From Arthrobacter terrae (GTDB taxonomy: Bacteria > Actinomycetota > Actinomycetes > Actinomycetales > Micrococcaceae), in the NCBI RefSeq assembly GCF_015708085.1, contig NZ_JADNYM010000002.1, positions 62,001 to 126,000 of the forward strand: a stretch of DNA of 64,000 bases. Direction: 5' to 3'. Of the stretch, positions 41,885 through 51,581 are shown in pieces. The notes under the pieces were generated by a model. That model was not told the DNA's origin, did not search any database, and was given only the letters and a program-made list of their open reading frames with translations. A program made the translations under genes and the position numbers. Each line of letters starts with the position of its first letter. Within the stretch, counting starts at the first letter, position 1.

Positions 41885-43599
41885 AGGTGGGGCAGGAGAA
41901 AGCCATCCAGGACTAAGTTGCGTGTGTCTTGGAGCAATCCGTTCACAAATTGGTCCATTTCGTTGCGCTTTTCCGCTCCGCCATCCGCCGCACCGCCATC
42001 TTCCACACTTTCGTTATCTGCACTTTCGTTGTCCTGCCAGTCCAGCAACGTCGCCAGTGCCGCGATGATCTGCCCCACGGTGAGATCTCCATCGCAAACC
42101 GAGACGAAACCTGCCAGCTCGGTGCTGAGCAGATTGGTCCGGCGCAGGCCAGCCCCCTGGCGCAGCAGGATCACCCCGGGGTGCTCCGCCCCGGGCCGCT
42201 GATGACGCTCCTCGGTGACGTCCGGGGCTACGATCAGACGGGTCTGCGGCAGGGCGTCCGGTGCCAGCCCGGCCAGCCAGTCCGCGCGGTCGACGGCGGC
42301 ACCCAGGTGCGGGCCGATGGGCTGTTCGATCGGGTACAGGATTTCCTCGAACCGCCTGATCCGTTCCCCGCCCCGCGGACCGTCCACTGGGGCCGGATGG
42401 CGCAGCCAGATCAGCCCGAAACCGATCCCGCTCACCTCACGGGAAGCGAAGTCGGCCAGATACGCCGCATAGGACTGCCCGTACAGCGCCCTGTCGCGGT
42501 TCTGCGAAGCATCCTGAAGCCAGGTTTCCGCGTAGTGACCGGGGCTCACTTGTTCGCGCTGGATGACCCAAGCTTCGGTGCTGTCCCCGACCCAAGACTC
42601 CGGCGCCGCACTCCAGGACGCGGCGCCGCGAATCTCCCAGTTTCCCAGCAACTGCGCTGTACCGCCCGCGGCCAGCACGGCCGGCAATCCGCGGACCAGC
42701 GCGGCAACCAGCTCATCCCCGGCCAAGCCGCCATCCCGGTAGGTGAACCTGTCTGCGGCATTCTCGGCACTGCTCCGGGGCGTAATCACAAACGGCGGGT
42801 TGGAGACCACCAGCTCGAAAGTTTCCCCTGCCACCGGTTCCAGCAGGCTCCCCTGCCGCAAATCGACCCGTGCCTGCAGATTTTCCGGATCGATTTTCAG
42901 CTGCGCGGCATTGAGCAGGACGTTGAAGCGCGTGAATGCCAACGCCCGTGCGGAAATGTCCGTAGCCACCACATGCTGTGCGTGCTCCAGCAGATGAAAC
43001 GTCTGAATCCCGCATCCGGTCCCCAGGTCCAGTGCGGTGTTCACCGGTCTGCGGACGATGCTCTGCGCCAGCGTCAGGGAGGCCTGCCCTATCCCAAGCA
43101 CGTGATCGCGGCGCAGCACGCCCGGGCTCTGGTGCGCCGCAAGGTCGCTGGCCACCCACAGGTCGGTGCCGTTGCTGCCGTTCCCGCCGCTCCCCCCGTT
43201 CCGCTCGTTGGCTGGGGCCGGCCACCCGTAGGGACGAAGGTCGACGGCGGCCTGCACCGTTGCGCCGCCAGCGCCGGGCCCGGCTGGTTCGACCAAGCGC
43301 AGCGCCAGCAGCGCGTCCACGCCGGTTTCGGGCAGCGCCGCATTCAGAGATGCCCGGGTGAGAGGCTCCGCCAGCAGCCAGAGTCTGACGACGGCAGCCA
43401 ATGCGCCGTCGTCGTCCCGGGTTTTCAGCAGCGCCGGCACGGGCTGATCCCGGGCAAACGCCGCGTAGGCTTCCGCCCCCAGCAGCGCTTCGACGCCGTC
43501 TACCGTGTACTTCAGTGCCGCCAGGTCCCGTGCCAGCGCGGCCAGAAGCCGAAGATCATCGCTGGCGGGGGCAGCTGGAATATTGGAAAAATCGCTCAC
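41875..43599 (-). CDS. class I SAM-dependent methyltransferase (DUF7059-type N-terminus, HemK-like core)
   Basis: A 574-residue protein. Residues about 10-160 form an N-terminal domain found in actinobacterial methyltransferases. The SAM core has TALDLGTGCGIQTFHLLEHA (motif I), VVATDISARAL and the catalytic ELVVSNPPFVITP (NPPF motif), as in enzymes that methylate N atoms in DNA, RNA or protein Gln. The C-terminal region, rich in Asp/Glu, follows. The substrate is unknown; rRNA is a likely guess. GTG start with TAAACT 7 nt upstream. The stop codon lies inside the 68 nt palindrome. Confidence 0.85.
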   Translation of the reverse strand: MSDFSNIPAAPASDDLRLLAALARDLAALKYTVDGVEALLGAEAYAAFARDQPVPALLKTRDDDGALAAVVRLWLLAEPLTRASLNAALPETGVDALLALRLVEPAGPGAGGATVQAAVDLRPYGWPAPANERNGGSGGNGSNGTDLWVASDLAAHQSPGVLRRDHVLGIGQASLTLAQSIVRRPVNTALDLGTGCGIQTFHLLEHAQHVVATDISARALAFTRFNVLLNAAQLKIDPENLQARVDLRQGSLLEPVAGETFELVVSNPPFVITPRSSAENAADRFTYRDGGLAGDELVAALVRGLPAVLAAGGTAQLLGNWEIRGAASWSAAPESWVGDSTEAWVIQREQVSPGHYAETWLQDASQNRDRALYGQSYAAYLADFASREVSGIGFGLIWLRHPAPVDGPRGGERIRRFEEILYPIEQPIGPHLGAAVDRADWLAGLAPDALPQTRLIVAPDVTEERHQRPGAEHPGVILLRQGAGLRRTNLLSTELAGFVSVCDGDLTVGQIIAALATLLDWQDNESADNESVEDGGAADGGAEKRNEMDQFVNGLLQDTRNLVLDGFLLPHLPN

Positions 43600-43628
43600 G
43601 CCAACCAGTTTATGGGCCGCTGCTGTAG

Positions 43629-44513
43629 CTAGTCAGCGCAGCCTTGCGGACAGAGCAGCGTGGCCGGATCCTCCGCGCAGGCAGCGCAGTAGAGCGCCAG
43701 GTTCCGGCAGCCCGGATTGGAGCAATTTTCAAACTTGCTGGTCGGAGCGGCGCACCGTACGCACGCCCCGATGGTTGCGGATTTTTCACTGAATTCCAGG
43801 TGCATGCGCTTGTCGAAGACGTAGAGTGAACCCTCCCAGAGCCCCTCATCCTTGAAAGTTTCGCCATAGCGGACAATGCCGCCCTCGAGCTGGTAGACCT
43901 CGTTGAAACCGCGGCTGACCATCAGAGAGCTGAGCACTTCGCAGCGAATACCGCCCGTGCAGTAGGTCACCACGGGCTTATCCTTAAGGGCATCATATTT
44001 GCCCGAGTCCAGTTCTTTAATGAAGTCGTGAGTGGTCGAAACGTCCGGGACCACGGCATTTTTGAACTTGCCGATCTGCGCCTCAAAGGCATTGCGGCCG
44101 TCGAAGAAGACCACATCGTCACCCTTGGCTTCGACAAGGTCATGCAGTTCCTCGGGCAGGAGATGCGTTCCACCACCAACAACGCCGCCCTGATCCACCG
44201 TCAGTTCCCCGGGCGCACCAAAGCTGACGATCTCGTCGCGGACTTTCACGCTCAGCCGCGGGAAGTCCTCCGCCGAACCGTCCGACCACTTAACGTCGAT
44301 ATCTTTGAAGCCCGAATATTCGCGGGTGGTCTTGAGATACGCCTTGACGGCCTTGATATCCCCGCCGACGGTGGCGTTAATGCCATCAGGCGAAATCAGA
44401 ATGCGGCCGCGCAGACCCAGCTTCTCGCAGAGGGCGCGCTGCCAGAGCCGGACGGCCGCCGGGTCCACGACGGGAGTAAACGCGTAAAAAAGGACAATTC
44501 GGTTCAAAGCCAC
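43629..44513 (-). CDS. trhO: tRNA uridine(34) 5-hydroxylase TrhO (rhodanese family)
   Basis: About 294 residues of the YceA/TrhO family, which makes 5-hydroxyuridine at the tRNA wobble position. The N-terminal acylphosphatase-like domain has [16 protein letters not shown]. The rhodanese domain carries the active-site loop [14 protein letters not shown] with two cysteines. The C-terminal Cys-rich region ([32 protein letters not shown]) probably binds zinc. The GTG at 44513 lies 4 nt after the stop of the upstream membrane gene, so the two are translationally coupled. Identification is good. Confidence 0.93.
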   Translation of the reverse strand: MALNRIVLFYAFTPVVDPAAVRLWQRALCEKLGLRGRILISPDGINATVGGDIKAVKAYLKTTREYSGFKDIDVKWSDGSAEDFPRLSVKVRDEIVSFGAPGELTVDQGGVVGGGTHLLPEELHDLVEAKGDDVVFFDGRNAFEAQIGKFKNAVVPDVSTTHDFIKELDSGKYDALKDKPVVTYCTGGIRCEVLSSLMVSRGFNEVYQLEGGIVRYGETFKDEGLWEGSLYVFDKRMHLEFSEKSATIGACVRCAAPTSKFENCSNPGCRNLALYCAACAEDPATLLCPQGCAD

Positions 44514-44517
44514 ACAA

Positions 44518-44988
44518 TTAAGCGTACGCCGCGCGGGCAAAGCGCCGCATGCGGCGGTTGAAAAAGGCCTCTATGCCGCGATAGATCATGGCCAGGGCAG
44601 CGACCAGGACCAGCCAGAGCAGTACCGCCTGCAGCAGCATCGGCAGCGAAAGCGCGGACAGGACCGGTGCCAGGAATGCAATCACCGCTGGTGGAATCAG
44701 AAAGAACACCACCATGGCCAGCAGCAGGCCCAAACCGTCACGTTTGATGCCCGGCACCGAATTGGCAGTGGGCCACATCCGGGGAAACGGCCCGGCGCCC
44801 GCCAGCAGCTTTGCGGTCAGTAGCGCTGCCCCCGTGACGGCACAGAAAACGACGATCAGCAGCACGGTGTTGTCCCGCAGAAACTGCGCGCACAGCTGCA
44901 AAGCGGCGATGGAACCGGTCAGGACCAGCAGATAGCGTCCGGGGACGGCGAACGGCTCGGAGGTCCGGTCCATCTGAGGAGTCTTCAT
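44518..44988 (-). CDS. hypothetical four-helix membrane protein
   Basis: About 156 residues with four hydrophobic helices ([82 protein letters not shown]) and a basic C-terminus ([11 protein letters not shown]). No known family is recognised. The start is placed at [11 protein letters not shown] because the frame upstream runs into the divergent helicase promoter. trhO follows by 4 nt, so this is probably a two-gene operon. Confidence 0.65.
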   Translation of the reverse strand: MKTPQMDRTSEPFAVPGRYLLVLTGSIAALQLCAQFLRDNTVLLIVVFCAVTGAALLTAKLLAGAGPFPRMWPTANSVPGIKRDGLGLLLAMVVFFLIPPAVIAFLAPVLSALSLPMLLQAVLLWLVLVAALAMIYRGIEAFFNRRMRRFARAAYA

Positions 44989-45120
44989 CTGTCTATTGAA
45001 CCAAGCGGGACCAAACGTGACGAAGCAGTCAACGGATTGGTGTCGCCCCGGCCCTGCAGCGAGCGCGGCTCCGGCGGCTGCCGCGTCCTGCTCTGCCCGG
45101 CGGGTGGCAGAATACATCAG

Positions 45121-47448
45121 GTGGCCCTGGATAATTCGCTGATCCCGCTGCTGGGCCGTGGTGCTGCCCCGGAGCAGCTGCAGCATGTGCGGACAATTCC
45201 GGCGCGCACAGCGGTGACCGCCCCATGGCCGGGCTGGGTCCATCCCGATGTCATTAACGCTTACGCTGCCGTGGGTGTGCATGAGCCTTGGCGACATCAA
45301 ATCCAGGGTGCTGAATTGGCACACGGCGGCCGCCACGTTGTCATCGCGACCGGCACGGCGTCCGGAAAGTCCCTGGCCTACCAGCTCCCCGCCGTGGACG
45401 CCGTCCACCGGGCGCAACTTTCGGTGCTGACGCAGCCGGGAAGAATCGACCCGGACGGAGCCGTGGCGCTGTACCTCTCCCCGACCAAGGCGTTGGCTGC
45501 AGACCAGTATGCCGCCATCCGGTCGCTTAAACTGCCAACCATTCGGGCTGCCACCTATGACGGCGACACCGACACCACCGAGCGCCGCTGGATCCGTGAC
45601 CACGCCAATTTTGTCCTCTGCAACCCGGATATGCTGCATTTTGGCGTCCTGCCCAACCACACGTGGTGGGCCAGATACTTCCGTCGCCTCAAATACGTCA
45701 TCGTCGACGAGGCCCACAGCTACCGCGGCGTCTTCGGCTCACACGTGGCCAATCTGATGCGCAGGCTGCGTCGAATCTGCATGTATTACGGCGCCGACCC
45801 AGTCTTCATCGCAGCCTCGGCCACGTCCTCCGACCCGGAAGTCTCCTTTGGCAGGCTGATCGGTGCTCCGGTATCCGCCGTGACGGAGGACTGCTCGCCG
45901 CACGGAGCCACGACGGTGGCATTTTGGGAACCGGCGCTGATGGAGCTTAAGGGAGAAAACGGGGCACCGGCGAGGCGCACAGCCATCGCTGAAACCGCAG
46001 ACCTGATGGCCAATCTGGTCTCGTCCAGAGTGCGCACCATCGCCTTTATCAAATCCCGACGCGGTGCTGAGACCATCGCCGCGATCACCAAACGGTTATT
46101 GGAAGAGGTGGATCGCAGTCTCCCGCAGCGGGTGGCCGCGTACCGGTCCGGTTATCTGCCGGAGGAACGCCGGGCCTTGGAGAAGGCACTGCGTTCCGGG
46201 GAGCTGCTCGGTGTCTCCAGCACCTCGGCACTGGAACTGGGCATCGATATTTCCGGTTTGGATGCCGTGCTGGTGGCTGGCTGGCCCGGGACCAGGGCTT
46301 CGCTATTCCAGCAGATCGGCCGTGCCGGGCGCGCCGGGCAGGACTCCATCGCTGCGTTCGTGGCCAGTGACGACCCGCTCGACACCTATTTGGTCCACCA
46401 CCCCGAGGCCATTTTCGATGTTGCAGTGGAAGCGACTGTCTTCGATCCGTCCAACCCGTATGTCCTGGGCCCGCATCTTTGTGCCGCCGCTGCCGAGCTT
46501 CCGCTGGGGCCTGCTGACGTTGAGCTCTTCGGTCCTTCCACGCCAAATCTCCTGGCCACTCTGGTGTCGGACGGCTATTTACGCCGGCGCCCCGCCGGCT
46601 GGTTCTGGACCCACCCGCAAAGCGCCGCGGGTATGGTCAATCTTCGAGCCGACGGCGGCGGTCCGATCAGCATCGTTGACGTTGACACGGGCTCGTTGCT
46701 GGGCACGATGGATTCGCCGCAGTCCCATTACCAGGCTCATCGGGGTGCCGTCTATGTCCATCAGGGAGAGACATTTGTGGTCGAGGAGCTCAATGAACAG
46801 GACCACTGTGCCATGGTCCGGCGAGGGAATCCGGATTACTACACGACGGCACGCGATGTCACCCAGATCGAGGTCCTGGAGTCTTTGCGCCATGAGTCCT
46901 GGGGGCCCGTGCAGGTCCATTTCGGTGCTGTTCAAGTCACCACACAGGTAGTCTCCTTTCAGCGTAAGGCGTTTGTTTCCAATGAGGTGTTGGGCGAAGA
47001 ACCGCTGGAGTTGGGCGCAAACGATCTCTTCACTAAGGCGGTCTGGTTCACCGTGGATAACGCAACCTTGCTGGCCGGCGGGTTGGTGGAACCGCAGTTC
47101 CCCGGCGCCCTGCATGCGGCAGAGCACGCCGCCATCGGTCTGTTACCACTCGTCGCCTCCAGCGACCGCTGGGACGTGGGCGGAGTTTCCACTGCGATCC
47201 ATGCCGATACCGGCCAGCCAACGATCTTTGTCTACGATGGGCATCCTGGCGGCGCCGGTTTTGCCGAGCGGGGATTTGAGGCTGCCAGGATTTGGCTCAG
47301 GGCAACCCGGGACGCCATCGCCGCATGCGAGTGCGAGGCAGGCTGCCCATCGTGCGTCCAATCGCCCAAGTGCGGCAACAAGAACAATCCGCTGGACAAG
47401 GCGGGAGCAATCCTCTTGATCGACATCCTTTTGGCGGGCGCCGGATAA
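45121..47448 (+). CDS. DEAD/DEAH-box helicase with DUF1998-type C-terminus (Rv3649/YprA/MrfA-like)
   Basis: About 775 residues. RecA domain 1 has the Walker A ATGTASGKSLAYQ at about 76-88 and DEAH at 196-199 in VIVDEAHSYRG; domain 2 has SSTSALELGIDISGLD and FQQIGRAGRAGQ. The C-terminal region ends in a four-cysteine cluster (CECEAGCPSCVQSPKCGNKN), which binds zinc in the MrfA group of helicases that act in mitomycin-type damage repair. The GTG at 45121 gives the family length (mycobacterial Rv3649 is about 770). Role in excision-type DNA repair is family-level inference. A 26 bp tandem array begins at the base after its stop. Confidence 0.9.
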   Translation: MALDNSLIPLLGRGAAPEQLQHVRTIPARTAVTAPWPGWVHPDVINAYAAVGVHEPWRHQIQGAELAHGGRHVVIATGTASGKSLAYQLPAVDAVHRAQLSVLTQPGRIDPDGAVALYLSPTKALAADQYAAIRSLKLPTIRAATYDGDTDTTERRWIRDHANFVLCNPDMLHFGVLPNHTWWARYFRRLKYVIVDEAHSYRGVFGSHVANLMRRLRRICMYYGADPVFIAASATSSDPEVSFGRLIGAPVSAVTEDCSPHGATTVAFWEPALMELKGENGAPARRTAIAETADLMANLVSSRVRTIAFIKSRRGAETIAAITKRLLEEVDRSLPQRVAAYRSGYLPEERRALEKALRSGELLGVSSTSALELGIDISGLDAVLVAGWPGTRASLFQQIGRAGRAGQDSIAAFVASDDPLDTYLVHHPEAIFDVAVEATVFDPSNPYVLGPHLCAAAAELPLGPADVELFGPSTPNLLATLVSDGYLRRRPAGWFWTHPQSAAGMVNLRADGGGPISIVDVDTGSLLGTMDSPQSHYQAHRGAVYVHQGETFVVEELNEQDHCAMVRRGNPDYYTTARDVTQIEVLESLRHESWGPVQVHFGAVQVTTQVVSFQRKAFVSNEVLGEEPLELGANDLFTKAVWFTVDNATLLAGGLVEPQFPGALHAAEHAAIGLLPLVASSDRWDVGGVSTAIHADTGQPTIFVYDGHPGGAGFAERGFEAARIWLRATRDAIAACECEAGCPSCVQSPKCGNKNNPLDKAGAILLIDILLAGAG

Positions 47449-47565
47449 ACCACCGGTTGCCGGGGTGACGACAGACCACCGGTTGTCAGCGTGACGACAG
47501 ACCACCGGTTGTCAGCGTGACGACAGACCACCGGTTGTCAGCGTGACGACAGACCACCGGTTGTC
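47449..47565. repeat. 26 bp tandem repeat immediately after the helicase stop
   Basis: Four copies (47449-47474, 47475-47500, 47501-47526, 47527-47552) and a half copy of a unit starting ACCACCGGTTG and ending GACGACAG. Copies 2-4 are identical; copy 1 differs at three or four bases. The array starts at the first base after TAA and lies between convergent genes. Confidence 0.93.
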
Positions 47566-47594
47566 GGGGGCCGGGTAACGACAGGGCGAACCTT

Positions 47595-48032
47595 CTACGG
47601 CGGAGGACCGGCACGCGAGTGCCCTTCGGCATTACCCCAAGGACCCGGAAGATCGATGCTCGTCTTGATCTCGACAATGTCCTGGTCCTTCCCCTCAATG
47701 AGGCAGCCGACCAATACGCAGTGGTGGCGGATTGCAACGTCCGCCGCCACGCTGCAAGGCTGCCCAGGGATAAGTTCCCGCGCCGCGTCGGCTCCAGCCA
47801 GAGCTGCCAAATCTGCAGCTGTCGCAGCCCGGCTGGCCCCTACCGCCGCCTGGACTATGAGCAACACGGCCGCCAGGAATATGAGCAGCACCGCTGCCAG
47901 CCCTGCCATGAGTACTGTCCCTGCGCCCCACTCCGTCCCGCCGCCTGCCCCTGCCCGCGCAGACGGCTCCCCGACGGCAGCTGTCCCGGCAGATCCTGCC
48001 CCGATGACAGCTGCGTCCCTGCTGCCGCTCAT
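47595..48032 (-). CDS. Rv3654c/TadE-like Flp pilus-associated protein
   Basis: A 145-residue protein with one N-terminal transmembrane helix (about 36-64: GAGTVLMAGLAAVLLIFLAAVLLIVQ) and the following ASRAATAADLAALAGADAA, a signature of the Rv3654c family encoded at the end of actinobacterial tad loci. The extracytoplasmic part has three Cys that may form a disulfide. It overlaps tadE by 4 nt. Probable minor pilin or assembly component. Confidence 0.8.
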   Translation of the reverse strand: MSGSRDAAVIGAGSAGTAAVGEPSARAGAGGGTEWGAGTVLMAGLAAVLLIFLAAVLLIVQAAVGASRAATAADLAALAGADAARELIPGQPCSVAADVAIRHHCVLVGCLIEGKDQDIVEIKTSIDLPGPWGNAEGHSRAGPPP

Positions 48033-48436
48033 GGTGCGGGCCCTTCCAACGGTCCCTGCTCGGCCTTAGCCACTGCCACCGCTGTCAGTGGCCAGTTGAC
48101 CAATCCCGACAACGGCCCCGAAATCCGCACACTTACCTCGGCTCGAACGTATCCGCCAGCCTCCGTAATAGTTACCGCAACTCCGCTACCTGCGATCTGA
48201 TGTGCAGCGGAAACTGCGCTCGCGACCGAATCTCCGCGGGCCAGAGAACGCGCCGCGGAGCGGGCAGATTCTTCCAGCCTCAGTTGCGTGACGCCGACCA
48301 GCGCTGCGAGCATGAGCACTGCCAACAGTGCGGTCAGCGACGGGAGTGCAACAGCCACCTCAGCCGTTACCGATCCCCGCTGTCTCGGCTGTGATCCGAT
48401 GCTAGCGCCAGCGCGTCGCCGGGATGCCAGGGTCAT
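48029..48436 (-). CDS. TadE-family pilus minor pilin
   Basis: A 135-residue TadE-like protein. After a basic N-terminus, RQRGSVTAEVAVALPSLTALLAVLMLAALVGVTQLRLEESARSAARSLARGD contains the GSVTAE-type prepilin processing site (Glu five residues after the Gly) and the pilin helix. It overlaps its neighbours by 4 nt on both sides. Probable minor pseudopilin of the Tad system, processed by a prepilin peptidase not in the window. Confidence 0.86.
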   Translation of the reverse strand: MTLASRRRAGASIGSQPRQRGSVTAEVAVALPSLTALLAVLMLAALVGVTQLRLEESARSAARSLARGDSVASAVSAAHQIAGSGVAVTITEAGGYVRAEVSVRISGPLSGLVNWPLTAVAVAKAEQGPLEGPAP

Positions 48437-48723
48437 TGCAGGCTCAGTGCGCTGTGGATGATTGCGAGCAGAAAACCCCGGACCTCATCGCTTTTTAAGA
48501 TCACAACAAGCAACCCTGCAAAGCCGACCGCTGCGAGCGTGCAAATAGCATATTCCGCAGTTGCCATCCCAAGGTCCCGGTCGCTCTGCCTGCCATGGCC
48601 CGGTCCTGTCAGGGAATATCCGCTGGCGGCGCCGGGGTAAATCTCCGTGATGTTCGAGCGGGCAGTCTCCAAAGACCGTTCCTTTCCCGACGTGTCCTCT
48701 GGTACTAGGGTTAGCCTGGCCAT
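48433..48723 (-). CDS. DUF4244 protein, probable Flp major pilin
   Basis: A 96-residue protein. A polar N-terminal 50 residues is followed by LGMATAEYAICTLAAVGFAGLLVVILKSDEVRGFLLAIIHSAL: a Flp-type processing site (G/MATAEY, Glu+5 and Tyr+6) and a hydrophobic pilin helix. DUF4244 is the usual actinobacterial pilin of such loci. AGGAGG precedes the ATG at 48723, stronger than for the neighbouring genes, as expected for a structural subunit. The 139 bp gap upstream may hold its own promoter. Confidence 0.87.
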   Translation of the reverse strand: MARLTLVPEDTSGKERSLETARSNITEIYPGAASGYSLTGPGHGRQSDRDLGMATAEYAICTLAAVGFAGLLVVILKSDEVRGFLLAIIHSALSLQ

Positions 48724-48862
48724 GTGGCCCTCCTGATCGAAGCTGACCGCCTGTCCGGCGGGTGGTCTTAACTTTTCGCGTTGCGGGTACCCTGCGAAAG
48801 CGAACATGGAACAAAGTGGACGGCGCCGCCTGCAACCCAAGCTGTGGAGGGCCTTTATCCAG

Positions 48863-49432
48863 TCAGCGAAAGGAGGGCAGCATCGCGATCACCACCGGTG
48901 CCACTCCCAGGCAGACAAACGCCGGAAGGGAACATAACCCCAGCGGTATGACCAAGCGGACCCCCAGGGCGGCCGCGCGACGCTCTGAATCCCGCTGTGC
49001 TGATCTTCGTAGCTGTGCCGCTTCGGCATGGAGCAACGAGGCGGCGGGAGCGCCGGTGACAGCTGCGAAGGTCAGCGCGTCGTATAGGCGGCCAAGCACC
49101 CGCTGATTCTTCACTGGCTGCCAGGATGTCTGCCACGAAGCCCCGATACTCAAACCTGCAACTACGGTGAGCAGACCTTTGCGCGTCTGCGTTTCGGCCA
49201 CTTCCGCAAGCAATTCCAATGCACGGTGCATCGGCAGACCCGCGTCCAGGCAGGTCGCCAGCAATTCAAGAATCAGCGGCACATCGTGGACACCGTGGTC
49301 CTGAACTTCGGTGTCAGCAGCAGAGCTCTTCGTCCGCCTCAGACTCAGCCAGCGCTCACGTGTCCCAACGGAGAGCCAGAGCGCGCAGGCGCTGCTCAGC
49401 AGGACAAAAATCAGCCACATCCAACCTCTCAC
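48863..49432 (-). CDS. tadC: TadC-like type II secretion system F domain protein
   Basis: A 189-residue inner-membrane platform protein. One N-terminal helix, then a T2SSF domain (HDVPLILELLATCLDAGLPMHRALELLAE, GRLYDALTFAAVTGAPAASLLH) and a C-terminal hydrophobic stretch ending VIAMLPSF. It would pair with TadB in the pilus assembly platform driven by TadA. Short for TadC, but actinobacterial versions often are. Overlaps tadB by 4 nt. Confidence 0.85.
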   Translation of the reverse strand: MRGWMWLIFVLLSSACALWLSVGTRERWLSLRRTKSSAADTEVQDHGVHDVPLILELLATCLDAGLPMHRALELLAEVAETQTRKGLLTVVAGLSIGASWQTSWQPVKNQRVLGRLYDALTFAAVTGAPAASLLHAEAAQLRRSAQRDSERRAAALGVRLVIPLGLCSLPAFVCLGVAPVVIAMLPSFR

Positions 49433-50301
49433 GGCGCATCACGGGCTGCTGCCCGAATCAGCGCTCCGGACCAGCAACGACTAATGACCATCAGCGCGAC
49501 GCCCAGGAGGAGTGCGGCCCAGCCGATCGGACCGCTGAGGAGCGCTGCCAAGGGGTTGACACCCATGATCATGCCGAGCACGAGACCCAGCACCGGCAGC
49601 CAGCTCAGTAACCGTACGGTGGCCTTCGGACCAGCCAGCGCCGTTTCCCTGATCGCAATTGCGTCCAGCTCCGTCTCCAGCCATAAGGCGTAGCGCGCCA
49701 GTACGGAGGCCAGCGGCGACCCGCTGGCCTCCGCGACGTCGAGGCAGGCTGCGAGGTGACGCCAGTAGAGACATGGTGTTCGTAGGCTGCGGACTCCGTC
49801 AACAACGGCACAACCGCTGCGGATAGCCGAACTGACACTCAGTCCCAGTGCTGCCGCCCGACCTGCGCAGTGCAGGAGCTCGGTATTCAAGTCGTTTTGG
49901 CCACTCACATCCGGTAGCGGCTGTGCTAGATCCGAGACTGTCTGACCGCCTTGGGTCCCGGCAGCGGACCGTGCAGCCAACAAATCCGCCCAGATATAGT
50001 GCCCGGAACGACCAGCTGTCAGCAGAGCGGACAGCTTTCGGACCAGCTGCGCCATTTCTGCCGTTTCCGTCGCTCCCGTCCGTCGCGTTCGAAATCGCGA
50101 ATACCCGCGACCTGGAGGCTGACCTTTTCGACCTTGAACTTGTGCCGAGGTAGGCAGATCCGGCCGCTCGGATGACGCCGTTCCCTGCAGGACGATCCAC
50201 CGCTCAGCCACCTGGTACGGAGCATGCTGCCATCGAACGCCAGGGAGCCAGAAAACCACACAAGCGAGGACGAGCAACAGGAAAACCACCATGGGCATCA
50301 T
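49429..50301 (-). CDS. tadB: TadB-like type II secretion system F domain protein
   Basis: A 290-residue membrane protein: an N-terminal helix (MMPMVVFLLLVLACVVFWLPG), a cytoplasmic T2SSF domain (AQLVRKLSALLTAGRSGHYIWADLLAAR, then YWRHLAACLDVAEASGSPLASVLARYA) and two C-terminal helices (LLSWLPVLGLVLGMIMGVNP and GWAALLLGVALMVIS). It belongs to the Tad platform. Overlaps tadA and tadC by 4 nt each. Confidence 0.87.
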   Translation of the reverse strand: MMPMVVFLLLVLACVVFWLPGVRWQHAPYQVAERWIVLQGTASSERPDLPTSAQVQGRKGQPPGRGYSRFRTRRTGATETAEMAQLVRKLSALLTAGRSGHYIWADLLAARSAAGTQGGQTVSDLAQPLPDVSGQNDLNTELLHCAGRAAALGLSVSSAIRSGCAVVDGVRSLRTPCLYWRHLAACLDVAEASGSPLASVLARYALWLETELDAIAIRETALAGPKATVRLLSWLPVLGLVLGMIMGVNPLAALLSGPIGWAALLLGVALMVISRCWSGALIRAAARDAP

Positions 50302-51581
50302 CTGGTTCCGCTGGCCGGTCCTGTGCCCGGGATCGTTCCTCCGAGCCGGGCCAGCAGTTGTTCCCAGCCAGCTCCATAGACAAGCCGCCTGTCCGCGTTC
50401 TGTGATCGCGGAACGTCCACATGTTCAGCCGATCTGCGCCCGCTGGCCGCAACTGGGCCGGGTTCGTTCCCAAAACTCAGCGCCGGGGCGACCTCCAGCC
50501 CGTCTTCGGTCAGGAGCACAACCCCGATCTCCGCCACCCGACGTCCGGAAGGCCCACGCTCCAAATGAACAACCACGTCCAGCGCGCTGACGGCCTGGAT
50601 GGCGACAGCTTCTGCACTGAGCCCGGCAAGGGCGCCAAGAGCTGCCAATCTTGCGGGTACGTCAGTGGCCCCGTTGGCATGTATCGTCCCTCCACCGCCG
50701 CGGTGACCGGTGTTGAGGGCGGAAAAAAGCTCCCGAACCTCGGCTCCACGGCACTCGCCCACGATCAGCCGGGTCGGACTCATCCTTAATGCCTGGCGAA
50801 CCAGTTCGACCAGGTCCACCGCTCCGCCGCCCTCCGCATTGGCATGGCGGGCCTCCAGCGTGAGCACGTGCGGATGGTCCGGCTCCAGTTCTGCGGCATC
50901 CTCTATTAGCACCAGCCGCTCCTTGGCGTCGCACAGACTCAGCAGGGTTGAAAGCAGCGTGGTCTTACCCGTTCCGGTCGCACCGCTGATCAGGAAACTC
51001 AGACGTTGGGCAATCACGGCACGCAAAATCGCGGCAATTGCGGGTCCGGCAAATCCGTTCGTCACGAGCTCCTCCAGCGTGAAAACCTCCGCACGCCTGA
51101 TGCGGATAGACAGAATCACACCTTGGGCGGAAATCGGCGGCAGGACAGCGTGTACCCGGTAGCCGCCGTCGAGCCTGACGTCCACGCACGGCGAGGCGTC
51201 ATCGAGCCGCCGCCCCCCGGCCGCTATCAGCCGTACGGCCAGGGCCCTGAGCTGATTTTCCCCCGTGAAAAAGACATCGACCAGCTCAGCACCTGATCCC
51301 CGATCCACCCAAACGGACTGCGGACCGTTGACAAAAATGTCAGTTACTTCGAGGTCTTTCAGGAGCGGCTGCAGCGGACCAAGCCCGCTAAGTTCGGCGT
51401 TAATGCTCTCCACCGCGGCCAACGAGCCCGCCGTTCCCAACAGCCGGCCGCTGTCCCGCACAGCAGTCGCAACGCGTAGCGGTGTGACCGGTCCTGCCTC
51501 GGAAAGCACCGTGCGGCGGACGGTATCCAGCAGGGTTTCATCAAGCGCCCGCAGTCCCTGGCGTGCGGTACGGCGGATCAT
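50298..51581 (-). CDS. tadA: TadA/CpaF family secretion ATPase
   Basis: A 427-residue hexameric ATPase that powers Flp pilus assembly. GPLQPLLKDLEVTDIFVNGPQSVWVDR is the N-domain; Walker A SGATGTGKTTL covers about 199-208; the Asp box is LVLIEDAAEL; Walker B and His box are LIVGECRGAEVRELFSALNTGHRGGGGTIHAN. All catalytic elements are present. It overlaps ssd/tadZ and tadB by 4 nt, so the locus is one operon transcribed right to left. Confidence 0.94.
   Translation of the reverse strand: MIRRTARQGLRALDETLLDTVRRTVLSEAGPVTPLRVATAVRDSGRLLGTAGSLAAVESINAELSGLGPLQPLLKDLEVTDIFVNGPQSVWVDRGSGAELVDVFFTGENQLRALAVRLIAAGGRRLDDASPCVDVRLDGGYRVHAVLPPISAQGVILSIRIRRAEVFTLEELVTNGFAGPAIAAILRAVIAQRLSFLISGATGTGKTTLLSTLLSLCDAKERLVLIEDAAELEPDHPHVLTLEARHANAEGGGAVDLVELVRQALRMSPTRLIVGECRGAEVRELFSALNTGHRGGGGTIHANGATDVPARLAALGALAGLSAEAVAIQAVSALDVVVHLERGPSGRRVAEIGVVLLTEDGLEVAPALSFGNEPGPVAASGRRSAEHVDVPRSQNADRRLVYGAGWEQLLARLGGTIPGTGPASGTR

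Noticed and set aside
41929-43632. 567-codon open frame on the plus strand opposite the methyltransferase
   Set aside because: Antisense to a protein with clear SAM motifs; composition is typical of GC-rich shadow frames and no family is recognisable.
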